Shown here: piece after piece, positions 12,320 to 24,300 of the stretch
Position numbering within the stretch: the first letter of the stretch is position 1
Layout: every line of letters starts with the position of its first letter
The notes under the pieces: generated by a model
Database searches by the model: none
What the model was told of the DNA's origin: nothing
The model's input: the letters and a program-made list of their open reading frames with translations, nothing else
Made by a program: the position numbers and the translations under genes
Assembly (NCBI GenBank): GCA_003864495.1
Contig: ML133383.1
Span: 1,447,560 to 1,511,559 of the forward strand
Length of the DNA: 64,000 nt
Reading direction: 5' to 3'
Origin: Nemopilema nomurai
Taxonomy: Eukaryota; Cnidaria; Scyphozoa; Rhizostomeae; Rhizostomatidae

Positions 12320-15300
12320 TGCATTATACTGCATTGTACTACATTCTACTACATTGTACTGTACTGTACTGTACTGTATTGTACTGCATTGTATTAGACT
12401 GATCTTGATTGAGAATTCGCCCTTTTTGCAGTACCACACACCATTGACTCTACGTGGAATGAATGGAGCCCTTGCTGCTCTGTAACAGTTCATGCGGAAC
12501 TGGATCTAGAACAAGAAGCCGCAACTCAACTCTACCAATTGGTGATGGTACAAAGTTACCACCCTCGGAAACCAATGTCGGTAGCTGTAAAATTGTCGAT
12601 TGCCCTCGTGAGTAATATTATTTTCCAGTTGCTCTGTATACCCTTGCAAGTAATTTACAAGTGTGGTGCTATGTGTTAAGTCTTTGATGGCTTTAAAATG
12701 CCTTTCCGTCAAAATTTTTACGGTCATTAAATGAGAGAAGATGACGTAATTTGTTTGTTTTTTCTTTCATTTCAGCACCATACCCCCAAAACATCGTCGC
12801 AGTTGCGAAGGCAAAGGATCAAATACAAATAAGTTGGAGCGCAGTCCCCCCTGCTGAATTAACGGGAGTCTTTGGCTATTATGAATACGAGAAGCAAAAA
12901 CAGGGGGAAAACACTGTCACCCTCGGCAGTTCAATTACCACGTACCGAACTATATATGCGTTGCAGCCGTTTACAGTGTACTGCTTTCGAGTCCGGACTA
13001 TTTTACTGTCCGCTGTTAAAGGCAATTTTAGCAACCCGGCTTGTTCGGCAACAGAGGAATCAGGTACGTGAATAAAACTTAGAGCATTGTTCTCTAGAAA
13101 AAGTACGGCCATCAATAACGAATAGTTTTTCGATCTATTTGTTAAGAATTCTTCAAGCCAGAAGAAAAAACTATCTATAAACCTTTTTCATTTGAACGCA
13201 AGTAATGTATATTCCTTCATTATTTGATTAACGTGGATATAAAAAAATGTTTTCATCTACCACGTGCAGGCTAGGCCATGACACTTAGAAAAATACAAAT
13301 AAACAACAACAACAACAACAACAAGAGAGATGATACTGCTCAATCAACTGTTCAGTTTCTCTTATTGAATTCTAACACTATTTTCTCGAAGTGGTGTTCA
13401 TTAGTATAAGTTACCAATGAACTTATTTGATACTTACAGACTTTCATTAGCTATATTTTAATCAATATTTTAGCTAGCGATCCACCAATGCCTTAAGTAT
13501 AGCGATCTTCCAATTTGTCTAATATATCTTTGATGACTGTTTTGGAAGAAGCCCAAACTACATCAATGGTAGTTATCTCTCTATGAACGGACTAAAGAAG
13601 GACATTTATCAATAGGTCTCATAAAAAAATAGCTATATAATAGTTAAGTCATATTTAAAAAGAAAATCCTCAAGTTTTACACTGACACGTTTTTCATTGT
13701 TAAAATGGACTTTCCCTTCCATTCCTCGAAATGCACTTTCTATGAGGAAAATACCGTTTATCCATCCTCAAGTCTAAATATCTTTTTGTAAGCTGTTTAC
13801 TTCTCTACGTGAAGAACATCTTATTTCTCACTGCAAAAGAGACGTAATCTTATTATGAGCATTTTGCATTTTAATTCCAGTTCCGATTGCCTCACCTTCT
13901 GGAATAAAAGCCTTCAACACCTCTTCATTCTGCCTCAACGTTACTTGGACAGCGATACCCCCTGCACAGGCGCAAGGGGTGATTACAAAGTATAGGATAT
14001 ACTACACTCTGCAGAGTACTTCAGCGACCGAGCAATCAGCTGATAGTGAACCGGGTCTGGAACATACCGTTTGTGGTTTGGAGCCCTACGCCAAGTACAA
14101 AGTAAGGATGTCCGGATTCACCAGTAAAGGAGAGGGCCCATTGTCACCTCACACAACCCCCGTCTCTACGGGTGAATATGGTCAGTGGTGGTTTTCTACT
14201 TACTTTAACTTTGCCAAAGTATTCGATTGAATTTAAAGCGTAAAAAAGCTGTCTCGCAGTGGAAGCGAAGGTTTTGGAACGAGAATCCCCGCATCTCTCC
14301 AAGACATACTCGCTTGGAATTGGTATTACATTGACATTGCACAGGGGAAGTTTTTCATATTGAGCTCTATGCAGGAGCTTTTGAAAACCCCCAAAATTTC
14401 TTGATCGGGGCATTTGAGCGGTTATTGGTCTACTGGATCCTGACGTGTAATTTGAGAATTTTTTTCATGACTTCCAGATCTAAGCTTGTCTTCAGAAGAG
14501 GTGTTATTTCGCCTAATTTTAATGCCTCTGTCAGAAATCTTGGTCTTCTTGTTGCTAGAATACATTCGTAAAATGCAATTTGAATTGAAGCATGTGGAAG
14601 AAACTGAAACTGGTTCTGATTTCTTGTGTTAATAATATGTCTATCGTCGTTTGCTTGCTTATCGTACTAGTTACCAATTACATGCCTATTTCTATTGGCT
14701 GATTGTCAGTTTTCCGTTCAGCTCAGTAGCCTATCAGCATTCGTGCATGCTAGTGCTGCCATTGTTGTTCGAAGGCCTCGTTCTATTCCTTTGTTTCTTT
14801 CATTCCAGTCCCATCCGAGGCCCCAGTTATCGCTAGTACACAGCACACCAGTTCAACTTCCATTCAAGTCACGTGGTCAGCACTCGCCCTTCATCTTTGG
14901 CGTGGCCTACCTTTGGGGTACAAAGTATTCTACGGTCTTCATAGTACAAATGGCGCTTCTGGGGCGTTGCCAAATGTTTCTGTCGTAAGTGTTACGCACT
15001 TGCAACTGTCATTGGAGCTGACGCAGTTAGAGAAATACAGGAAATACGACATATGGTTAACTGCTTTTACTGTGAAAGGCGACGGTGTGAGAAACAGTAG
15101 CGTGGCTGAACAAATGACTGACGAGGATAGTGAGTATTGCTTTGTAATCAGCATACAGATCTGGAAATGGCCCTTCGACCCCCAACGCCCATAGAAAGAA
15201 CTCTTCTCTCTTCTGTTTGCCAGCAAAATATCTGTTTTATTTATTGTTTCGAAAGAACACTCCCAAGTAGCTGCCCTACCCCATAGTCTGATTTATAGAA

Positions 15301-18300
15301 AGGTGATATTAAAAAGCAGAAATAATTGAGATCTGGAAATGGTCCTGTGACCCCAACGCCCATAGAAAGAACTCTTCTCTCTTCAGTTTGCCAGCATAAT
15401 ATCTGTTTTATTTATTGTTTCGAAAGAACACTCCCAAGTAACTGTCCTATCCCATAGTCTGATTTATAGAAAGGTGATATTGAAACAGCAGAAATAAATG
15501 AGATCTGGAAATGGTCCTGTGACACCAACGCCCATAGAAAGGGCTCTTTTCCCCTTAAAATAGCTGTAAAAAGCTAATCTATTTCCCAGCATAATACCTT
15601 GCTTCATGTTATTATTTATTATTGTTCACACTATTGTCAAATTAACGGTGAAAAGGTATTATTATTATTACACGTACTTTGCAGCCAAATGCCCCTGGAT
15701 CTAAATCTTGTTGCCCGTTTTTCTAGTACCGGTAAAAGGACCCCCGTGTACTGCACACAATACTAGCGCATTCTCCATCAATGCGGAATGGATGCCTCTC
15801 GATACTGAATACAGACTTGGTCAGCTGACAAGCTACACGCTCTTCATCAAGGACCTCAAGACGGGGGCTGAAAGGAACATGACAGTTGGCTCAGATGTAC
15901 TCAGTATAGAAGTCACGAACCTACAACCGTTTCTTAACTACAGTTTCGAAGTAGCTGCCTCGACTTCAAAAGGAATGGGATCACGTGGTCCACCTGCATT
16001 TGCCCTGACAGACGAACACGGTATGGTTGTTAAAAAGTTTTTTGAGTGCAGTTGCATCTTGTAGTGATGATGCATCCGTGATAACTTGGCATTAATGGCC
16101 TGATCTTTAGTGCGATTTGGGGTTTTACCCCAAAAAGGTTTTCCTCAATTTATGCTTCTGAGGCTCACAATTTCACTAGACTGATTTATCGAGCAACTTA
16201 GATTTTTGGTCGAAGTATATATTTTTCTACTTCCTTTACCTTTATTGTTTTAAAGCTGAACTATATCCAAGTAAACGTCGAAGGAATTAATTGGATATTT
16301 TATTCATTTTTTCATATTCTTGTCTTTACTGCAGTTTTGGTCTTTCAGTTGATTTAAATCAATTTTATAATTTGATAACGATCTTGGTTTTGTTTAGGCC
16401 CAATTTCTCATTTTTGCCCAAGAGGTTAAACTGAAAATATGCACCGTATTCTCTTTGATTTTAGTACCACGCGTTGGGCCACGGGACTTGAGAAGCGTTG
16501 ACGTCAGCAGATACGATGTGCAACTGAACTGGTCGACAATACATAAAGATGATTGGCAGGGAATCCCCATGGGCTTTGTGATTTTGTATAGAGAAGCGAC
16601 TGAGGATGCAAGCTCATGGAAAAATGCTACTACCCCCGGCAAGGCCTCGCTTTCAACTGTCATTTCAAATTTAACAGCCTATACCAACTATACCTTTAGC
16701 ATTGCCGGGATTACAGTTAAAGGGGTTGGACATTTTTCAAATGACACTACAATCAGGACAGCCGAAGATGGTAAGGTTTCTCTTTCAAGAGCAAATAATG
16801 CTGTTTTTAGTTTGTAACTTACTCAGTCAGTATCATTTGGCTACAACTACAAGAAACAACGATTGGCTTACCAAGAAGGCATCCAATGCCTTGCTTTTGA
16901 TGTAGCCTCGTTTGGTTTTACCGCGCATGTTGACGCAGGGGTATTGATAGAAAAAGTTGCTTTTGCAGCGCCATATGTTGCTCCTGGCAATCTGACGTCA
17001 GTCACCACGAACACAACATTCTGTGTTATCAGATGGATAAAGCCATTGGAAAGTCAGGTGAAAGGGGTCATCAGAGAATACAAGGTTATGTATAGGGCCG
17101 TGTATACTGCAAGTGACTTTGTCAGTCATTTAGCTGTCAAGCGAACAAGGAAACGAAGAGCTGTGATTTCTGAGCCATTGGAGAGGAACCAGTACGTCTT
17201 GTTGCTCGTAGATAAGACTTTTGCGGGGTTTTTTTGAGGTACTTCTCACGGTATGCATCGCCAAGGACTAAGTTGTTTAAAGAAGATGGAACAGGGACAA
17301 GGAGTATTACTTACGTTTGCAGCTGATTTGCAAATCAGGAAGGCTTCTGGCCAAGGGCATCCCTGTAAATTTGATTATTGATCAGCTGGCCCAAATTATT
17401 AGGAAAAACGTTTTAGGAACAAGAAATACATACACTCCTTCCGCAAATGTGACGTACTGCCCTTTGTTTTACCGGCATTCCATTTCCATAGCAGACGATT
17501 GCATCTCTATGAGGTTGAATGATGGACAACATTTGGACATTAATGTCTTTTTGCGTACCAATCCTGCTGCATTCTATTGATGTTTAAATAGAGGCTATAG
17601 GTTATCTTCCACTAGAGGTCCAAAAGCAGCGTTTCTCGCAAATAGAGGCATTGTAGGTTTGCATGCTTGCTACTCATCCTCAATCAATCTTTCATCAATT
17701 AAGAGACAAATCAGTACTCTAACCTTTGCACCAACCTATGATGCAATCTTTTCGACTAGGCAAAACATCACAGTGGCTCCTGATACGTTTGAAGTGACAA
17801 TCCAGGGTCTACAAGGATACACAAACTACAGCATTCAAGTTTTAGCTGTAACACTGTACGATGGACCTGCAAGCGATCCGATATACGTGTTCACCGAAGA
17901 AACGAGTATGTTTTTTCCTTTGATTTGCAGAGTCTGCGCTATCACTTCAGCAGTAGCGAGTAAAGGGATTTAGGCCATGCCTCAAGTAATTGAACCCTTT
18001 TTGTGGAACTGTTTTATTGACTAGTAATTTTGACAGGAGATTACTGATTAGCAACTGCCATACCAATGTATGATTAAGCATTTACATTTGGTACGAAAGG
18101 GGCTTATTATTTTAATCTGAATACTGTTATATATAGGGTGGCATCTTCCCCTGTTTGCTTATCAAAGAATCATTCAACTAATCTACAACCGCACGCCAAT
18201 TCAAGTCCCTTCCTTGCTATGGGTCGTAGATTGGCACTGGATGATCAGGGCAGATATCTTCTCTCTATCCCCTGTGATGCCTTCTCGTGATGGTTTTTAA

Positions 18301-21300
18301 CCAAAAACGTAAAAAGTGAAATCCTTCATTTTGCCTGACCAAAGCTACCATTTATTGTGCCTTTATCAGTCTTTATTATTACTTTTAATTTTCTTACTAT
18401 TATCATTATTTTTATTTTCATTATTATTTTAATCTATTTATCTAAATAAGGCGTACGAAAATAGCTACGGAATAAATGCTAATCCAAGCTCACTACAAAG
18501 GGGGGCTTTGAATTTCTTAAAATTAATACACGCTTTTTTTTATAAGGAACCACTTAATAAGGAACCTACATGTAGAAGGCCGAAATATTCAAAGAACTTA
18601 TACTACTAAAAAAGAAATCCCTAACGAAATTTTCGATTTGAAAATCTTTTATAACTGCAAGCATCAAGAAACTAAAAGCCGGTTCCATTAATTTGCAGCC
18701 AATACTCGCATAGATTGTTTGCTATTCGTGTGTCAATACTTCATCAAGAGTAGTTTCTGCATATGCTGTCTCGCCCCTCTCTATTAAGTGTTAAGGCTTA
18801 TTGTAGTTAAAAAAAGAAAGTGAGTACTTAAGGAACTATTAAGGAACCTTTGGTACTAGAATCTGATGATTTGAGGTCTACGAATAAGGAACTTTTGGAA
18901 CTAGTCCTTGAGGTAGGTTCCTTATAAAAAAAGCGTGTAGATAAAATGCAACCCCTATAGCCAATACCTCAATATCTTAACATCTCTCGTTAATAAGAGC
19001 TGTACTAAGCTCAATGGTGATATCGAGTCATCTGTTCCTAGTTCCAGCGATGTCCCCTTTGAATATGTCAGTCACTGCCACTACCTACACAAGTCTGCTT
19101 GTGAAATGGAAGCACTTGCTACCGGCCTATGCGCATGGCATCATCACTGGCTACGTTGTTTATTATCAACACGGCAACCACAGCTTGGCGGACCAATTCA
19201 ACGAGACTCAAGTCGCTGCGAAGGAGTTTCTTGAGATCACACATCTCAAGATATTCGACTGGTATACCGTGCAAGTCGCTGCATATACCTCGCAAGGAGT
19301 TGGCACAAGAAGTCTGCCGCTGTACGCAAGGACCGGCGAATACGGTGTGTTGTGCGGGTTATTTCTTCTTGCTTGCTAACCTTGTCTTGCAATCAATAGC
19401 TTTAGTGAGTAAAAGTCCATATTTATATGAAAAGCTAGTTTTCTTCTTGCTTTGTAATGTAGTCACGATGCTTTGTTATGTAGTCACGATGAAGGTAGGT
19501 GACAGCTTTCGCAGATAAGAATCCAACATAATTTCAGACTACCGATGACCTTGGTTATCGTACAATTAAATCGCCTTGATGGGATGTCAACTAGTTTTAC
19601 TCTAAATATCTAGGCTTGTTCTCCTTGCTTTTTTGATTGGAAAAGATGAGTTTAAAAGACTCAAAACCAGTTATCGAGCAAGGCTATAGCTAGAGTGAAC
19701 ACATAGCAGAAGGACTGCGAACACTTATTGGGAAGGTTAGAAAGGAGGCATTAATTATTGATTTTATTCCACGAATGTTACGTTAAAATGAAGCGTTACA
19801 GTAAAACGCTAACATGAAGCGTTGAAATAGGCCTAGATATGCATAGTGGCCTCCTTTTTCGCTGTATACTGCTTATTGTTAAAGCCTTGAAAATGCTTGA
19901 CTTATTGACAGCCCATTCTGTTTTCAGTTCCTTCGAAGCCACCCGATAACCTGACAGCCATGAACTTCATGCACCCAATGGAGGCCAACGTTTCCTGGCT
20001 ACCGTTGCCCTGGGCGTCCTGGCGTGGGGTACCGTTGGGGTACACCCTTGTTCTCACTGCCCACAGTGCTGGTGGTGTGAGAATCCCCGAGGACAAGGTC
20101 TTCTCCGTTACAGAGAAGGTGTCACCACATGTGACGTCACACACGCTCGTCGATCTTCTGCCTTTTTATAAATACGAGTTGACCATTAAGGCTTTTACCA
20201 TCATCGGAGATGGACCGGAGAGTAACATAATCTATGTTGGTGAGTGTGTTTACTTGGATTATAGGATCATTTACGCAATTCTTATCCTTTCCATTATGTC
20301 CTCTATTGTACCGCACTCAATCACACTGCAAATTCTCAGCGTCACTTCCATTAACCCTGCTTTTGACCGCTCAGATAAAGAATTCTCGTCTCACCTTCTT
20401 CTTCCTTCCCATCTCTTTCTCTAATACCGATAGCCCATAATGATAGAGAAATCATTCAAGAAAATGAAAATTATGGAAGGATTTATCTTCATCACTGGAA
20501 AGTATGAATGAATAAACTAAATTGAACAAATGTTTATTACTCGAAGTTGTGTTCCTTATAATTTTAGTCTGCAAAAATTGTTTTATGTAGCTGCTATTTA
20601 ATCATTAAAAGTATAAAACAAAGATTTCATTTTTTTGTGGATTCGTGGATTTTGGTAACATATCATGTTTATCGTTTCAAGTTGGTGTTCTAGATTACTT
20701 ACACCCCATCTCCCCTGACTCCTCTGTTCATCAATCATTTATCAATCTTTGTTCTTCACAGAAACCTGTCAGGTAGTCAATGCTAAAATGCATTCATCCT
20801 GGTTCGAGTTTTCTCCCTTGATAACGCGCAGTGATTCGTCGCCTGTTCCAAACGGAATCATTCCCAAGATCCTCTCCGCGGCCATCCGCCAATGCTCGGG
20901 AAGATGCCGAGGACTGAACATAAACGGGAATGCAAGCATTGACTATACAATCGATGGACTGGGCAGGCCTGCAGAAAAGGCCAATCTAGACGATTTAAGC
21001 AACACTATGACTGCGGATACGGAGTTCTTTTTTCCGGTGACAAAGCCCACTTTTGCCGATGAAAATTTCAGATTCATTCCGCTGATTAGCCCGAGCTCTG
21101 TTGTTGTTGTTGAAGGGAAGTTGATGGAAAACCTGACTGGCCAAAACGTAGCCTCAGGCATGTCGCAGATGCTGTATGTTCTAGTGCTGTTCCTCCTGTT
21201 TTGCTCTGCCGCAGGGTGTGTTATTTGGGCTGCAGTAAGTTTCCTCTTTATATATCACGCTCCTTTTTGAAATGTTGAAATTTGTATCACTTGATCCTTT

Positions 21301-24300
21301 AGATGATCGCAAAATTTTAGTAATTTTCCAAGCCTTTACAAATATTTGATCTCCGATTATTTATTTTAAACTCTTCATAACAATTGATTATATTGGTGCA
21401 TCACAAACGCAAGTTTTTTTAAAAACTCTTGTGTTGTGCCCAACAACTTTCTATTTCGAATTTTTTTACCTATTCCTTTCTCAATCATTACTTTTCTATA
21501 ATGTTGTCAGGACACCGAATTCATAGTGCGTGAGCCTTTATGGAATTTCTGATTTTTCCTCATAATTTTGACTTGCCAACCAATTTTTGAATCCAGGAGG
21601 CGGTGTTCCAAACGGGACAATTCCGATTGGCAAGCCCGTATGGTCTTATGGAAGGCTGCTACTGGGGTTGGGTTACTGCCACGACTGTCGGGTGAGTAAT
21701 GGTACCATGTCTCTCTGTGTCCAATGTGTATCATCTACTCCACCAAGATACTTCTCATCTCTCTGTGACAGTTTCCGTCTTTCTGCAGCAATTCCTGTCT
21801 TTTTGCGAAGTTTTTCGTCTTTCTGCGACAGTTCTAATCTCTCTGTGACAGTTTCCGTCTTTCTGCAGCAATTCCTGTCTTTTTGCGAAGTTTTTCGTCT
21901 TTCTGCGACAGTTCTAATCTCTCTGTGACAGTTTCCGTCTTTCTGCGACAGTTTTCGTCTTTCTGTGTCAGTTTGCGTCTTTCTGCGACAATTTTCGTTT
22001 TTCTGCGACAGTTTGCGTCTTTCTGCGACAGTTTGCGTCTTTCTGCGACAGTTTGCGTCTTGCTGCGACAATTTTCGTCTTGCTGCGACAGTTTCCGTCT
22101 TGTCTGCTCTGAAGAACTTACCAAACATTCTGCGACAATGGAAAAGCATACCAAAACCGGCTACTAAGGCGAAGCTGTATCAAGCAATCCTGAATGTTCA
22201 AGATACTATTTATCCTTAGGCAAAGAAAAAGAGTAAATAACGTGAACGAAATTGCTTGCAGAGAGCCCCCCCCCCCCTCCCTACTGCAGGTGTACCTGTT
22301 CATCATTGTCCATCTACAACTTATTCCATTGTTAACTTTTAGTTTTAGTTTGTTTAATCGAGAAGAACCTTCATCTTCATCTTTATCTTCATCTTTATCT
22401 TCATCTTTATCTTCATCTTTATCTTCGTCTTTATCTTCATCTTCATCTTTATCTTCATCTTCATCTTTATCTTCATCTTCATCTATCTTCATCTTCATCT
22501 TCATCTATCTTCATCTATCTTCATCTTCATCTTTATCTTCATCTTCATCTATCTTCATCTTCATCTTCATCTTCAGTTTTCATGATAAAGTTAGCCATAA
22601 TCAGAACTCTGGTTTGCTGAAAATAATATTTTAGAGATCCTAAGTTGGTCTGATGAAAAGTAAACACAAGCTGACTGCTTATATAAAGCAGTATCAAGCC
22701 ATCCTGAATATTCAAGATATTATTCTGATATTGTTCCTAAATATTGAGGGAAAAAAGAACATGTAACATGAACGAAAGGCGTACAATAACTTTTTACATT
22801 GTTACATTTTTACAAGTTAACCATAACAAATTTAGCCATAACAAGAATTATGATTTGCTGAAAGTAATTCTGATAGAGACCCTAAGTTGGTCTGATTTCT
22901 CTCTAGGTATGGTGACGTCTTTCCAGTGTCTGTGTTAGGAAGACTTGTTGCAATGGTCTGGTCATTGGTGGGCCTAGTTCTTTGCGGGTTTCTCAGTAGC
23001 ACAATGACAATATTCCTAACTGCATCAGAGAACCCACTGGCCACTCCAAGTGCACCAGCAACCGGGGTTAGTTTTTGCCACATACGGTATCTTATGGTGC
23101 ATGGGATATTCATGCTTTAAGTTGAACTGAAAATTTGGTCAAGCATCATATCGAGATTCTTACTAGACGCTTTCCTGCCCATCAGCACCTATACCTTGCC
23201 CACCGATAATCTTTGCGAAATGATAATCTTTGAAAATCTTGGAGCTGTTGTTCATTAACGGTGAAATTAATACTCTGTTATTAGTTATGGCTGTTTGTGT
23301 TGGTAAAATACATTGACAAGTCCCTCCTTAAGTTTACGGTCCCGTAGACCCCTGGATGCAAAGAAAGCAATAAAGGCGTCTGACTTTTGTATGGAATATT
23401 TTTATGTAATATTTCTGTTTTTTATTCGAACACATCTCCCCTCCAAATCTTATTTACTAAAAGCAAGAAGCTCTTAGCACAGAGTAATCTTCTATTCTGT
23501 ACCCTAGGAAATGTTTAATCCTTTTTTTATTTCTTAAGCATATCATTGGTTAGGTAGGTATTTCTGTTTGATCGTAATCCTTGGTTTTAAAGGCCTTTTA
23601 ATTAGGCCCCCGCGTTACATTCTGAAGGGTAAAAGTTGTCAATCACATTTTTCACTATCATATTTTCGCCATGATATGTTGATTGTCAAGTTACCCGTGT
23701 AACTAACTTTATGTTCTCTAGTGACTTTGTGGGAAGGTAATAATGCACATGAATCAACAGAATTATGTGGACCTTTGCGATATCTCTTTCATTCAAATGC
23801 ATTTAAATATTAAGTAAAGGAAGTAATTTTTTGTTAAGGTCGGAATGGTTTTGAACTCATGGGAATTTAATGTCGCATTGAAGAAAAGCATGTCTATTGG
23901 TAAGTGAAAACTAGAAGCTTTTTACCTGCTAAGGCATCAAGGAACTAAACAAAAATAAAGGTAAAGTAATATCATACAATTTAATAAAATATAATATTAT
24001 GTAATGTAATATGATATGATGTAGTATAATATAATAAGACATAAAATGATGAAGCATAAAATGATATGATGTAACCTTATATAATATGATTTAGAATTAT
24101 TTTTGTGAAACATAATATAATTATTCTATTTAGATATAATAAAATAGGAAATAATTGGTATAACAATATGTAATGCAATATAGAATAACGAAAAGTAGCA
24201 CAATAATGCAGCACAATACTATACTGTATGATACTATATTCCACGACTATATTTGTACTGTATGATACTATATTCCACGACTATATTTGTACTGCATGAT

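Noticed and set aside
11854..12493. Long open frames of Tyr/Cys/Leu/Val repeats on both strands
   Set aside because: They come from a 5-bp TACTG array, which keeps several frames open; no splice or codon evidence.
21673..22154. Lys/Arg/Glu-rich minus-strand frames
   Set aside because: They arise from the 20-bp array and are intronic to the channel gene.
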